From Bacillota bacterium (lineage in GTDB: Bacteria > Bacillota > Clostridia > Lachnospirales > Anaerotignaceae), in assembly GCA_019422105.1 (NCBI GenBank), contig JAHZDZ010000007.1, positions 105,971 to 169,970 on the forward strand: a DNA stretch of 64,000 bases. Reading direction: 5' to 3'. Each line of letters opens with the position of its first letter. Within the stretch, counting starts at the first letter, position 1. The notes below the pieces were generated by a model that worked only from the letters and a program-made list of their open reading frames with translations, had not been told where the DNA came from and ran no database searches. Of this stretch, positions 45,528 to 55,667 are shown piece by piece. Made by a program: the position numbers and the translations under genes.

Positions 45528-46247
45528 TTATGGCCTGGTCGCAAACTTTCTTCCGCTGGCTTCCCTCTCCTGCCACCACTCCACAACCTTAAATTTTACT
45601 TCCGGCACAATATCATCTCCTGCTTTCGCATTGGTGACAATGCTGTATTCCTCCTCTGAAAGCACATGCTTCAGCTGCATTTTACTCTCCGGCGATACCT
45701 CGTCCAAACTTACATCCACAAAGCAAAGGGGCGGAAACATGACACACCACCAGTTACGGCCCTCCGCCGCGCCTATTTCAATGCGGAGAGCATCGTATTC
45801 CCCTGCCGGAAAAGCAATATCCCCATATTCCTTCATTGGAAATAAATCGCGGGACAAAATAACATTGACGTCATAATCATAGCCTGCGTCCTCTATTACA
45901 CGCAGGGCCTCCTCTTTTATTTTGTCTTTGGATTCCAATAGTATTTTTTTTGTGTCCTCTATATTTTCGGCTTCAGTCAATGGCCCATTCATCAAAGCAA
46001 GCACCGCATCCCTGACCTTGAGCTTCAGCGCCTGATCAGCCTTGGAATCGCTGTTGGCCAGCACGTGAAAGCGCACCACACTGTCCGCAATCCCCTGTTG
46101 AATTGTCTCAGAGTATGTTTTTGTGGCAGTAATCCCGCCAAAGATAAAGGTAAACAGCAGTCCGCCGCAAAGAGAAGCCGCCAATACTTTTTTGTCCTTT
46201 TGAAACCATGCCCATATGATTTTTTTTGCCCTTCTGATATATTCCAT
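45528..46247 (-). CDS. spoIIR: Stage II sporulation protein R
   Basis: A 239-residue exported protein with one N-terminal transmembrane/signal segment (residues about 21-42) and the SpoIIR core VVRFHVLANSDSKADQALKLKVRDAVL, FPAGEYDALRIEIGAAEGRNWWCVMFPPLCFVD. Secreted from the forespore, it triggers SpoIIGA to process pro-sigma-E in the mother cell. GTGAGGG precedes the ATG. It follows the ger operon on the same strand after a terminator. Confidence 0.95.
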   Translation of the reverse strand: MEYIRRAKKIIWAWFQKDKKVLAASLCGGLLFTFIFGGITATKTYSETIQQGIADSVVRFHVLANSDSKADQALKLKVRDAVLALMNGPLTEAENIEDTKKILLESKDKIKEEALRVIEDAGYDYDVNVILSRDLFPMKEYGDIAFPAGEYDALRIEIGAAEGRNWWCVMFPPLCFVDVSLDEVSPESKMQLKHVLSEEEYSIVTNAKAGDDIVPEVKFKVVEWWQEREASGRKFATRP

Positions 46248-46349
46248 ATTCCCTCACCCTGTATTTTCATATTTCTTTCTGTTACCAGTATGGGCAAAAA
46301 ATACCTGGGCTATACATTTTTGTTGCTGCCTGAATACTCAATATTGAGA

Positions 46350-46384
46350 AAAAAGGGGCGACCCCAAAATTGGTCAGCCCCGAA
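46350..46384 (-). terminator. Terminator of the ger operon
   Basis: On the minus strand GGGGCTGACC and GGGGTCGCCCC pair around AATTTT, followed by TTTTTTC. Confidence 0.7.
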
Positions 46385-46398
46385 AACCTATACCGTCC

Positions 46399-47556
46399 TT
46401 ATTTAATCATGCCAATACCGCTGATGTCCGCCCTGACAGTGATATGGAATGTCATCTGGGAAAACTGTTCCCTGCCTTCCTCCTGAAGTCTTTCAAAGAA
46501 TTTATCATTTTTCTTGTACAGCTTATCCTCAAAATGAAGCACATCCACTCCGTAATCCTTCTGCAACACCGCTATAGCCTGTTCTACTTCTGCTTCAATT
46601 GACGCCGCGCAGTTTTCCTCTATCTTCTCTATGGCACTGTCATTCAGTAAATCCTCACCGCCTATGGTATATCCCTCAATATTTCCTTTCACATTGATTT
46701 TGATATTTGCAGCCGCTCTGCCGTTTTCCTCATAAAACGATACCTTTGACGTATTTTTCAAAACTCTCACCGGCACATAGTCATCCTCAAGGTCACAGTC
46801 TATCACAGCTCCCTCGCCGTCGCCCTGTACAAAGAGGCAACCCCTCATCTGCTTGTCATTGAGATAACCGCAAAGTGTATAATCCTTTAGAATTGCGCCT
46901 CCGCCCAACTTAATGCCGCTTTCTGTGGGTCTGACCAGAGGAATCAGCGCGCTGCCGTTTTTCCTGAGACTGATTAAAAGGCTCTCAAAATCCAGCTTCT
47001 GTGTAGCGGAAACCTCCTTTGCGTTGTTTTTATAAAAATCCCACAAAAACAGGCCAGAGGGGTCTTCCTCGTCCGTAATTATTTTGATATTATCATAGGC
47101 CTTTCCATCTGTTGCCAACAGTATTATTTTCATATTAATTTCCTGATCCCGCTCCAGAGCGTCCAGCGCTTCCCTCAAAAGCTTACTGTCCCTTAATAAG
47201 TCGGCACCTAATATGACGGCCTTCGTTTGTCCAAAATAAGTCTGCTTGCTGCTGTATAAGTCAGAGAGCTTCAGGCTGGAAGCAAAGCTTTTACCTGACA
47301 AAAGCCGTACATTACTTTCCTCCTCTGTACTTTTTCCTTCCCCTCCACTGGTTTTTTCCAGAGCAGCCATGCCAAGGGATACTGTGAAATTATTTTCCTC
47401 TTCCTCGTCTTCCCTGAGACTCTCATCCGCCTCCTGAAACTTGTCAATGCCGAAGGTGATAACATAGCCTCTTTCCTCCACCTCCATTTTATCCCAGCAG
47501 CCTGTCAGAAGATATAAACATGGCAAGAGCAAAAGGATACCTTTTGCATATCTCAT
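46399..47556 (-). CDS. Spore germination lipoprotein, GerAC family
   Basis: A 385-residue lipoprotein: signal peptide and lipobox LLTGCWD (Cys20), then the GerAC layout (MEVEERGYVITFGID, long mixed region, C-terminal domain with AVLQKDYGVDVLHFEDKLYKKNDKFFERLQEE). Third subunit of an A-type germinant receptor in the spore inner membrane. Its ATG overlaps the GerAB-type stop by 4 bp. Confidence 0.93.
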   Translation of the reverse strand: MRYAKGILLLLPCLYLLTGCWDKMEVEERGYVITFGIDKFQEADESLREDEEEENNFTVSLGMAALEKTSGGEGKSTEEESNVRLLSGKSFASSLKLSDLYSSKQTYFGQTKAVILGADLLRDSKLLREALDALERDQEINMKIILLATDGKAYDNIKIITDEEDPSGLFLWDFYKNNAKEVSATQKLDFESLLISLRKNGSALIPLVRPTESGIKLGGGAILKDYTLCGYLNDKQMRGCLFVQGDGEGAVIDCDLEDDYVPVRVLKNTSKVSFYEENGRAAANIKINVKGNIEGYTIGGEDLLNDSAIEKIEENCAASIEAEVEQAIAVLQKDYGVDVLHFEDKLYKKNDKFFERLQEEGREQFSQMTFHITVRADISGIGMIK

Positions 47557-48674
47557 TTTGCATCGCCTCCTAAGCCTTCTCTGTGCCTTCCGAATCTAAT
47601 TTTGGATAACAGCAGTAATATAATCGGTACAATCAGAAAATACAAGCATCCCAGATAACGGTTGCACCAGTCCAGCACTTCATAGGTTTGCGCAATATTA
47701 TCCGGCCACATGGCGATCAGCCAAAGTACAGGTATAAAAAACAGCAAAAGGGGCTTTCTCGCTTTCTTTTCTCTCATCATTCTCTCCCCTATGAGTGAAA
47801 TCAAAAACAGTCCCGCATTGACCCCCGCGAAGGTGGAAATCACCCAGAAACGCATGATAATGACATCCTGACGTTCAATAAAAGAACCCGGAATATCAAT
47901 GGTATCCATCATCTGCAATACCGGCCACAGCTTTACCTTAATATCCTCCACGCCAAATCGGGCCATAGTTATGACTGTCGTCAAAAGCATCAGCACGCCT
48001 ATGACAACAACCGCCGTGCGCAGTGCATTTCCCACCCGCTCCGGCCGTTTGATAAAAGGGTGTACCAGCAAAAGAAATTCAATTCCCTGAAAGGAAAAGG
48101 CGGTTAAAACCGAACCCTTTACAAAATCAACCGGCGCTATGGTAAATGCGGGCATAAGATTGGAGTAGTCCGTTTTAAAGGCAGCTATGGCAAAGACGAT
48201 AATTAAAGGCACAAACATAAAAACCAGCAGTATTTCTGCCGCCCGCGCCCGTGTTTCGTAGCCCTTCCATGCAATATAGGCACAGGTGAAAAGCATAAAA
48301 GCCCCCGTTACCCCTATGGGAGTTTTTAAAAGCATGGTCTGCTTTATAATCTCGCAGAAAACACGAAGCTCCAAACCGGTTGTCAGAAGAAGCTTCACAC
48401 CAAGCCCTGCGCTCAGCAATATGCCAATTGGCTTTGTGGCAATTTTCTGGCTTAACTCCACAAAGGTTAAATCGGGAAACTCCATAGAAAGAAGATTAAT
48501 CACCTGAGAATAGAAAAAAACCAAAACGGCAGCCCCTGCGATAAGCAGCCAGCCGTTCTGCCCCGCCATCTCCGCTGTTCGGCGCGGGAGGGTAATAATA
48601 CTGGTACCAAATATATCCAGTATCAAAAGCGCCTGAAACTGGCGCAGTGATATCTTGTTATTCTCGAAAATCAT
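47553..48674 (-). CDS. Spore germination protein, GerAB family (APC-like permease)
   Basis: A 373-residue membrane protein with about ten segments, of the endospore germination permease family (ISLRQFQALLILDIFGTSIITLPRRTAEMAGQNGW). It is thought to bind the germinant. Start and stop overlap both neighbours by 4 bp (ATGA), indicating a tightly coupled operon. Confidence 0.93.
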   Translation of the reverse strand: MIFENNKISLRQFQALLILDIFGTSIITLPRRTAEMAGQNGWLLIAGAAVLVFFYSQVINLLSMEFPDLTFVELSQKIATKPIGILLSAGLGVKLLLTTGLELRVFCEIIKQTMLLKTPIGVTGAFMLFTCAYIAWKGYETRARAAEILLVFMFVPLIIVFAIAAFKTDYSNLMPAFTIAPVDFVKGSVLTAFSFQGIEFLLLVHPFIKRPERVGNALRTAVVVIGVLMLLTTVITMARFGVEDIKVKLWPVLQMMDTIDIPGSFIERQDVIIMRFWVISTFAGVNAGLFLISLIGERMMREKKARKPLLLFFIPVLWLIAMWPDNIAQTYEVLDWCNRYLGCLYFLIVPIILLLLSKIRFGRHREGLGGDAK

Positions 48675-50179
48675 TCCTTCTCACCCCTCTGTCCCTTTTT
48701 TGTTTTCATTCTGGTTTTCTGTCTGGGATTGGCAAAAATCGGTCTTCTCTTCATCAGAAAGGAGGGCACTCGGATTATGCTGTCCTTTAAATCGCTCCAA
48801 TCGTTGAGGCTTCCGGAACAGAACGGATAGAGATAAGGTATTCCAAAGCTCTCAAGTCCAGCCAGATGTATCAGCAGCAAAAGCATTGCCAGCCAAAAGC
48901 CATAGAGCCCCAGCAGCGATGACAAAAATATAACCAGATACTTGCAAAGCCGTATACCCGATACCAGAGAGGTATTGGGTATGACAAAGGTACAAATTCC
49001 CGTGAGCGATGCCACAATCACTACAATAGGGCTCACAATACCGGCCTCCACTGCCGCGGACCCGATAATAATACCGCCGACAATACCGATGGTCGAGCTG
49101 ACGGGGGAGGGAAGACGTATGCCGGCCTCCCGCAAAAGTTCAAAGGCCAGCTCCATAATGAGAACCTCGACAACCGTCGGAAATGGAATATCCGCTCTGG
49201 CACCGGCTATTTTGAGGGCAATTGCCGTGGGCAGCATAGATGGATGAAAGGCAGAAAGGGCAATATATAGTCCCGGAAGGGCAACTGCCACAAAAGCGGC
49301 AAAATAGCGCAGTACCCGCATAAAGCTCATAATTTCCCATCTGTCATAGTAGTCCTCCGCCGCCTGAAAAAATACATTCAATGTAGCAGGCACCAAAAGC
49401 ACAAAGGGCGTATTGTCCACGACTATCACCACTCTTCCCTCATAGAGGGACGCCGCCGTTTTATCCGGTCTTTCCGTCAGCTGCATCTGAGGAAAGGGGG
49501 ATAGCCAGCTTTTCTCCACCAGCTGCTCCAAAGCCCCGCTGTCTAGTATTGCGTCCACATCAAGCCTTTTCAGCCTTTTCTCCACCTCCTCCAATATTTC
49601 CTTGCGAACAATATCCTCAATATACATCAAAGCCACATTTGTCTTACTCCGTGTTCCAACGGTACTTCGCTTTACCTTAAGCCGTGTGTCCCTGATGCGC
49701 CTTCTGATAAGAACAATATTGGTGCTGACGCTTTCTGTGTAAGCGTCCTTCGGCCCCTGTACCACAACCTCAGTCTCCGCCTTATTTACACCTCTTGACG
49801 GCCAGCCCTTGGTGGATACCCTCAGTGCAAAGGTGTTTCCGTCCATCAAAAGCACAGTATCCCCCAGGAGAATGGAAGTGAATAAATCCTCGAATTTATC
49901 AATGTGTGACATTTCTCCTACGGAGATTGCCTCCATTTCAAGCCTTTCGAGCAAGCCTCCTGTACCCGGCGCTGTAATGCTTGCACGGTTCATCAAGTTT
50001 GTCATAACAGAATCTTCTATGACGTCTGTATTGACAATATTATCTGTGTAGACCATAAAAACAACAATATCGCTTTTCTCTCCTATGCGGAACTCCCGCA
50101 TAATAATATCATCGCAGTCCTTCAGGCGCTGTTTTATGTAGTCCATATTTTCCTTTAGATTTACGCTGATTTTCTCCAC
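48671..50179 (-). CDS. Spore germination protein, GerAA family
   Basis: A 502-residue GerAA/SpoVAF-type subunit: N-terminal soluble domain, then about five or six membrane segments and the conserved GVSPPYLYIALSAFHP-like stretch (LPGLYIALSAFHPSMLP), with EVLIMELAFELLREAGIRLPSPVSSTIGIVGGIIIGSAAVEAG. The start is placed at the GTG at 50179 with AGGAG 8 bp upstream; TTG further upstream has no ribosome site. Completes an AA-AB-AC receptor operon. Confidence 0.93.
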   Translation of the reverse strand: MEKISVNLKENMDYIKQRLKDCDDIIMREFRIGEKSDIVVFMVYTDNIVNTDVIEDSVMTNLMNRASITAPGTGGLLERLEMEAISVGEMSHIDKFEDLFTSILLGDTVLLMDGNTFALRVSTKGWPSRGVNKAETEVVVQGPKDAYTESVSTNIVLIRRRIRDTRLKVKRSTVGTRSKTNVALMYIEDIVRKEILEEVEKRLKRLDVDAILDSGALEQLVEKSWLSPFPQMQLTERPDKTAASLYEGRVVIVVDNTPFVLLVPATLNVFFQAAEDYYDRWEIMSFMRVLRYFAAFVAVALPGLYIALSAFHPSMLPTAIALKIAGARADIPFPTVVEVLIMELAFELLREAGIRLPSPVSSTIGIVGGIIIGSAAVEAGIVSPIVVIVASLTGICTFVIPNTSLVSGIRLCKYLVIFLSSLLGLYGFWLAMLLLLIHLAGLESFGIPYLYPFCSGSLNDWSDLKDSIIRVPSFLMKRRPIFANPRQKTRMKTKKGQRGEKE

Positions 50180-50719
50180 TTGACTCACTCCTGTCCTTTT
50201 TAACAGGATTTGCAAAAAGCGTATTTTTTATACAAAAAAAGAACGCTGATTTTCCAGCGTCCCTGCTTATCAAAAAACTTTTGAGTGGGCTCTGCCCGCA
50301 CCCGTAAGCCTTTAAAAGACTTAACCCAAACCTGCATCAGAAATCAAGTCCCCTTGGTTTCAAGGAAAACGCAGTTTTCCGATGCAGGCGAAGGGTGAAA
50401 CTTTTCCAGGGTTATAGGGGCAGCGCCCCTGAGAATTTTCTTTTTTGACATACAGAAAAGGCGCTGATTATATCAGCGCCCTTAGGCTGTCGAAAAACCT
50501 ATTTTAAACCTTGGGCGTTGCCCAAACCCACTCGCTTTTTGTAAAAAGCGAGACAAAAACTTTTGCAGAAACCGCGTATTTACGCGGTTTCTAAAGGGTC
50601 AAGGGACAATCCCTTGTGGGGTTGTAGGGGTAAAACCCCTACGGTTTTGACTTTTTTGACATACAAAAAAGGCGCTGATTATATCAGCGCCCTTCCATAT
50701 AAAATTTTAAAAGGATTTT
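50180..50719. repeat. 540-bp gap with family A element A2 between duplicated terminators
   Basis: TTTTTTGACATAC followed by the AAAAGGCGCTGATT/ATCAGCGCCCTT hairpin is present twice (50441-50483 and 50652-50694, one mismatch in 43 bp). The 168 bp between start with AGGCTGTCGAAAAACC and hold four small stems (TTGGGC/GCCCAA, CTCGCTTTTT/AAAAAGCGAG, GAAACCGCG/CGCGGTTTC, AGGGGT/ACCCCT). A further GCGCTG hairpin with Ts lies at 50236-50268. The 50667-50694 copy would terminate the TolC-like gene. Confidence 0.6.
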
Positions 50720-51919
50720 TTACTTCGATTTTTCAGAGGAGCCTTCCGAGCTGCCGGAAGCACTTCCGCCGCCGCCCATGGACAGCATAAAGGAATGCTC
50801 CATGGTAAATTTCAACTGTTCATAGTTATAAATATTGCTTTCCAAATCATTCTTTGCAGACTGTACACCCAAGGCTGCCTGATCCAGAGCAAGCTTTGTG
50901 ATGTTGCCTACCTCGTAATTTGCCTGTGCAACCTTGTAATCATTTTCCGCCGCCGTCAGAGCCGCTTCGTAGGACTTCTGATTTGCCTCCAGCTGCTGCA
51001 GGGAAGCATAGGTTGTACGCATATTGTTGGCCGTGTCTGTCTTCAAGTCCTTAAAGTTTCTCTGTGCTTCCTTAAGGTTCAGTTCTTTTTTCTTCCAGTT
51101 GGAAGCGCTGTCCGTCGGGTTTACATTGAAATCAAATTCCGTGCTGTCCACAGCCTTCTCCTGTACCTTCAGATAGGGATTGGAAGCCATGCTTTTTGTA
51201 ATGTAGGTTTCCAAATCCGTGTCCATTTTGAAGGGCACAAATTCCGCACTGTAGGAAATGCTGTATTCCTCATCCGCCTTAAGACCTAAAAGGTTGTTCA
51301 GTCCCAGATAATCGGATTTAAGCTGTAATTCCAAAAGAGATATTTTCTCCTTTGTCTGCGCAACGCTGGTGCGCTGTTTCACCAAATCCGACTCACTTAT
51401 CATGCCCAGATTGTATTTCAGCTGTGCATTTGACAAATCCTGCATAGCCAATGCATAACTGTCCTTCAGCATTGCCAGAGAGCTTTCGTCACTCTTTATT
51501 TTTGTAAAGTAACTGAGTACGGAGAATTCCGCCGATTCCTTTGTCATCTGCTCACTGTAGCGGGAACTTGAAAGCCCTGTCAGTATGGAATCAAGCCCTG
51601 TGAGGAAGGAAAGCCTTGTGCTGTCGGCAAATATGGTGCCATCCACCTGAGGCATTGTCTGCCCCATATTCTGAACCAGGCTTTCCTGGGTGTCCTCCAT
51701 ATATTCCACATTGTCCGCCAATGATTTCAGACTGGAATTATTTTTAATTGCCATCTCCACCGCTTCGTCGTAGGAGATAACCTTTTCTTCACTCGCCGCC
51801 TCTGTTTTTGTGTTTTCAGCCGCACTTTTTTGCTCCGCCGCAAAAACATTTCCCGCTGTCATGGACAGGCACAATACAGTTACCATAAGCGCCCTTGGCA
51901 GCACCGCTTTCTTCTTCAC
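50720..51919 (-). CDS. TolC-family secreted protein
   Basis: A 399-residue protein with signal peptide (to about residue 28) and two long coiled-coil-rich repeats of the outer-membrane efflux (TolC/OEP) pattern, e.g. AAENDYKVAQANYEVGNITKLALDQAALGVQSAKNDLES. The end is a Gly/Ser-rich tail. GTG start with AAAGGAA upstream. TolC-type proteins occur in some monoderm Clostridia, where no outer membrane exists; the role there is unknown. It follows the stalk-domain gene by 22 bp, suggesting an operon. Confidence 0.78.
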   Translation of the reverse strand: MKKKAVLPRALMVTVLCLSMTAGNVFAAEQKSAAENTKTEAASEEKVISYDEAVEMAIKNNSSLKSLADNVEYMEDTQESLVQNMGQTMPQVDGTIFADSTRLSFLTGLDSILTGLSSSRYSEQMTKESAEFSVLSYFTKIKSDESSLAMLKDSYALAMQDLSNAQLKYNLGMISESDLVKQRTSVAQTKEKISLLELQLKSDYLGLNNLLGLKADEEYSISYSAEFVPFKMDTDLETYITKSMASNPYLKVQEKAVDSTEFDFNVNPTDSASNWKKKELNLKEAQRNFKDLKTDTANNMRTTYASLQQLEANQKSYEAALTAAENDYKVAQANYEVGNITKLALDQAALGVQSAKNDLESNIYNYEQLKFTMEHSFMLSMGGGGSASGSSEGSSEKSK

Positions 51920-51941
51920 CTATAACCATTCCTTTCTGCTA

Positions 51942-52721
51942 TCAATCATCATCGTCAGCCGCATAATTTCCAGCTGATTTAAAGTTAAAGTCCACAGTCT
52001 CTTCTTTCTGGTTCAACTGGTTTCTGACAGTAATAGACAAAGTTCCCACCTCAAAATCAAGCGGAATTTGTTCAAATATCAAATTTCCTTCTATCTCGTC
52101 TTTTCTGCTGCCATCGTTTCCACCCGGTTTAATGTCACTGTACCAGGTCTTATCCCAGCGGTCCACATTTGACTTCATCTTATACTCTTTGCCGTCAATC
52201 ACCAACTTGCTCTTTGCCTGTACCAGCATAATATTATGGGTAGAGGTATTTTCCATGGTGACAAAAAATTTAGTCGTGTCGTTTCCATCCTTGATACTCA
52301 TGCCGGTAATCTGAAGGATAAAATCAGAGGTTCTCTGCTTAATGGGCAGCTTTTCGTAAACTGTGCCATCTGTAGATTCATTGTCCTTGACATAAACAAT
52401 TTTTTCTACCGGAACTTCTTTAATGACTTCTTTGACCTCCGGCTCAGGGCTTGTAATGATAACCTGCCTCATGTTGGCATCCCAGCTCACGGTAGCGCCA
52501 AGCTGATCTGCCACAAAGCGTATGGGCACGTACACCCTGCTGTTATAGTTCAAAACAGGCATCTCGCTGTCCGCTGCTACATTACTGCCGTTAATCTTAA
52601 ATGTGATATCTCCGGGGAGTACGGCTGAAACATTGATGCCTGCCGCAACCGCCGGTATGGTCATCATACAGGCAGCCCCTACCACTACGCCGGAAGCGAA
52701 TGTCTTCCAATTCTTTTTCAT
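51942..52721 (-). CDS. Secreted copper-amine-oxidase-like stalk-domain protein
   Basis: A 259-residue exported protein: signal peptide, then a stalk domain (VLNYNSRVYVPIRFVADQLGATVSWDANMRQVII, residues about 50-90), a Val/Glu-rich linker (EVKEVIKEVPVEKIVYVK) and a C-terminal beta domain (SDFILQITGMSIKDGNDTTKFFVTMENTSTHN) that resembles DUF4352-like folds. AAAGGAGG before 52721 sets the start. First gene of a pair with the TolC-like gene. Confidence 0.78.
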   Translation of the reverse strand: MKKNWKTFASGVVVGAACMMTIPAVAAGINVSAVLPGDITFKINGSNVAADSEMPVLNYNSRVYVPIRFVADQLGATVSWDANMRQVIITSPEPEVKEVIKEVPVEKIVYVKDNESTDGTVYEKLPIKQRTSDFILQITGMSIKDGNDTTKFFVTMENTSTHNIMLVQAKSKLVIDGKEYKMKSNVDRWDKTWYSDIKPGGNDGSRKDEIEGNLIFEQIPLDFEVGTLSITVRNQLNQKEETVDFNFKSAGNYAADDDD

Positions 52722-52965
52722 ACTGCTCCTCCTTTTTTCCACAAAGCTATATACGGGTTTCTATTCCAAAAAGTTTGACACTAAAACTTCTTTTTTCATT
52801 TGTTGTTCGCATATTTCTCAATCTGTTTTCCCAAAAGCCTTTCCTGTACTGCCTTACTCTATTATTTTACCACAGCTTTTGCCCCTTGTCTCGCCAAAGG
52901 ACAAACCTTAGGAAAACCTTAAAAATATGCTGTGTTCCTTAGAATAGCATCATATTTTTTTAACA

Positions 52966-52990
52966 AAAAAACCCCTTTCGGGGTTTTTCT
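52966..52990 (-). terminator. Terminator of the large stalk-domain gene
   Basis: AAAAACCCC-TTTC-GGGGTTTTT; on the minus strand the T run continues. Confidence 0.75.
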
Positions 52991-53029
52991 GTTTTTTATG
53001 AAGCTATATTAGTTAATTTAGATTCTAAA

Positions 53030-55366
53030 TTAGTTTAATGTAGCTGTCTTTGTAGCGTCATCCCAAGCGATCTTGTCATCGTTTAAGCCTAAAGCATGGC
53101 CAAGGTCTCTTAATGGAAGGAATGTTCTTGCGTCTGTAATTTCAGGAGCTGCAGACATAGGAACCTGAGTACCGCTGATTGTCATGATGTTGCTTCCGAT
53201 TGTCATGCTGATAACCCTGGAGCCGAAAAGAACTGTTACAGTCTTAGTCGCGTCATCCCAAGATACGATAGCCTGACCGGAAAGAGCTTTTGTTACTGCT
53301 CTTAAAGGCATCATTGTGTAACCATCTTTGTTGATGTAAGCTGGAGCGCCATCTACGCTAAGGTCGATAACTGTGTCTCCTGCTTTCATTTCTGTAGCGC
53401 CGATTGTTACAACAATCTTAGTTGTGAATGTAGAGTCATCCTGGTCACGTCCTGCTGTTACAACAGTAACGAAATCTTTCATAACTGTTACATCACAGTC
53501 ACTGAAATAACCTGCAATCTTCTTAGCTTCAGTTGCATTGTCAGCTACGCTAACTTCAGCATTCTTGGAGTCTGTAAATTTAGCGGAAGATGCTTTTGCA
53601 TACTCAATTGTATTCTCGAAGGATTTCTCTAAAATATCAAGCTTGTAATCTCCAGTTGGCAGAGATCTGTTCAGGTATAACTGAAGGTTGGAAAGTTTGA
53701 TAACGCCTGCTTCTTTGGAACTTACAGATTTAACGTCGATATCAAGTGTACCGCCAGTTACGCTTACATCATCAAGCTTAAGGTCACCTGCTGTTACCTC
53801 ATACTCTACTGTATCCTCAAACTGCATTCCTTCTGCGTTTAAGAAAAGGTCGATGTCTTTGTCAAGAGCGCCTGGAACTGTTTCTGTAATTGTAATATCA
53901 TTGATAGCTACATTTCTGTAGTCAATTTTTACTTCATTTTTCTTTGATTCAACCTTAACAGGCATAACTGCCTTTGCTGCTGTTACGCTTTGCTCTTCAG
54001 ACTCGCCGCCACCATAAATCTTAGCAACGATATCGCCCTCGAAGCCCGGCTCTACGGAAACTGAGAATGTCATCTCAAGTTTAACTTTTCCGCTAGGGTC
54101 AAGGAATTCTTCTGTATCTGAGCTGTCCTCGCTGAATGTAAATTCTGTTTTATTTTTGTTGATGCCTTTTTCAATTACTCCTGCAATATTGTCTTCTGAA
54201 AGACCAACTTTGTCAGAATCTGTTACGTCAACACCAATAATTTTAACTTCTTCTGGGAATTCAATTGTTGTTTTCCTTGTAAATAACCAGGAACCTTCAA
54301 CAATTTCTTTCAAAGTTATCTTTAATGTCTCGTTGTCCTCATCAAGCTGACCTGCAATGATTTCTGGAAGATCCTTGTCTTCTACCTTCCATGTGTAGCC
54401 ATAGTCAACCATAGTACCAACTTCAAGCGTTACTTTGTCGATACCTGCGCCGCTGATTGTGAGCTCTGCGATATCGCCGACTTCAGCATCGCTGGTGTTT
54501 CTGATCTCGATACCCTTAAGCAGATACATAGCAGCTCTGGTGGATACATCGCCATCTGTTTCGAAAGTAATTTCGTCATCTGTAACTTTGAGACTTCCGG
54601 TCTTGATGCTCATTTCGGTATCGCCGGTTGCTACAGAGCCTGCAACCATCTCAAGTGTAACAGTGGATTTTGTGTTGAACTCAAACTCGCCGCCAATTTT
54701 GATTGTTACAGTCTTACCGCTTTCCAAAGAACCTGCTGCTGTCTCGGTAAGCACGATGTTCTTGATTCCTTCTGCTTTATCAGGAACGTCTGTTTTCTTC
54801 TCAATGGAAGCTGTTACAGAACCGCTTGCTACGTTAGCAATTGGATATGTGCCCTCTGAGAATACAGAGTCGATAGCGGAAAGAGTAATTTCTGCTACGC
54901 CCTTATCTGTTGCCTTTGCAATAACAGGGAAGCTGAGAGCTTCAATCTTCTTAGGTGCATCCGCATTGCCTAAGTCAAATGCAGCTTTTTCTACTTTTAC
55001 GACAATTGTCTTAGCGTCAATTACCTTGTAGGAAATTTTACCTGCATTGCTGATAGTAGCGGTACCGTCTGTTACCTCAACGCCATTGTATGCTCCTGAT
55101 GTATTATTGGAGATACCTGGAAGCGTCGCATCTTGCTTGTTGGTATTCCACTCAGCGCCTGTCAGCTTTAACTGGAACTCCTCATACTCTGATGTTCCTG
55201 GGAACATAGCTGTGTCAATCTCAACGTCAAGCTGTGTTTTAATCTGTCCGTTGAGAGCAACTGTCTGCACTTTGCTGATGCTGTTTGTAGATTTAGCAAA
55301 AGCGCTCATTGGCAACATAGTAACAACCATAGCTGCTGCCAACAATAAAGATAATTGTTTCTTCAT
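53030..55366 (-). CDS. Large secreted surface protein with C-terminal stalk domain
   Basis: A 778-residue protein: signal peptide MKKQLSLLLAAAMVVTMLPMSAFA, about 600 residues of Thr/Val/Asp-rich beta-sandwich-like repeats with recurrent motifs (IVLTETAAGSLESGKTVTI; ITITETVPGALDKDIDLFL), and a C-terminal copper-amine-oxidase-like stalk domain (YTMMPLRAVTKALSGQAIVSWDDATKTVTV and a second similar copy). Base use is biased to A/T-ending codons, the ribosome site is AAAGGAGG and the promoter near consensus, all pointing to high expression. Likely an abundant surface or S-layer-type protein. Confidence 0.8.
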   Translation of the reverse strand: MKKQLSLLLAAAMVVTMLPMSAFAKSTNSISKVQTVALNGQIKTQLDVEIDTAMFPGTSEYEEFQLKLTGAEWNTNKQDATLPGISNNTSGAYNGVEVTDGTATISNAGKISYKVIDAKTIVVKVEKAAFDLGNADAPKKIEALSFPVIAKATDKGVAEITLSAIDSVFSEGTYPIANVASGSVTASIEKKTDVPDKAEGIKNIVLTETAAGSLESGKTVTIKIGGEFEFNTKSTVTLEMVAGSVATGDTEMSIKTGSLKVTDDEITFETDGDVSTRAAMYLLKGIEIRNTSDAEVGDIAELTISGAGIDKVTLEVGTMVDYGYTWKVEDKDLPEIIAGQLDEDNETLKITLKEIVEGSWLFTRKTTIEFPEEVKIIGVDVTDSDKVGLSEDNIAGVIEKGINKNKTEFTFSEDSSDTEEFLDPSGKVKLEMTFSVSVEPGFEGDIVAKIYGGGESEEQSVTAAKAVMPVKVESKKNEVKIDYRNVAINDITITETVPGALDKDIDLFLNAEGMQFEDTVEYEVTAGDLKLDDVSVTGGTLDIDVKSVSSKEAGVIKLSNLQLYLNRSLPTGDYKLDILEKSFENTIEYAKASSAKFTDSKNAEVSVADNATEAKKIAGYFSDCDVTVMKDFVTVVTAGRDQDDSTFTTKIVVTIGATEMKAGDTVIDLSVDGAPAYINKDGYTMMPLRAVTKALSGQAIVSWDDATKTVTVLFGSRVISMTIGSNIMTISGTQVPMSAAPEITDARTFLPLRDLGHALGLNDDKIAWDDATKTATLN

Positions 55367-55442
55367 CTTTGTTTCCTCCTTTTAAAATTTGTTTAAGTTT
55401 TTGTGTAGAGCTACTCGATTTGGTATCTCTGTTACAAAATGA

Positions 55443-55471
55443 ATTGTAGCACGTCGCTTTTGCCCCGTCAA
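55443..55471 (-). promoter_or_regulatory. Strong promoter of the surface protein gene
   Basis: TTGACG (55466-55471) and TACAAT (55443-55448) with 17 bp between, 75 bp before the start codon. Confidence 0.75.
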
Positions 55472-55667
55472 CACTTTCGCCCCAGATGTAATCATACTGT
55501 AATAAACGTAATATCGCGGTAATATACGTCTTCTCGCTGTAATATTACCCCTTGAGGCGGGCGCGCCGAAAGGACGCAAAGCCTTATGCTTTCCCTATTA
55601 TAGCCTGTCCGCCGCCCTTTTGCAAGTATTTCGTCAATCTTGTAACCCTTTTGTAATCTTCCGTGGG

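Noticed and set aside
54435..55031. 198-residue Ser/Val-rich ORF opposite the surface protein gene
   Set aside because: Antisense shadow of a compositionally biased coding region.
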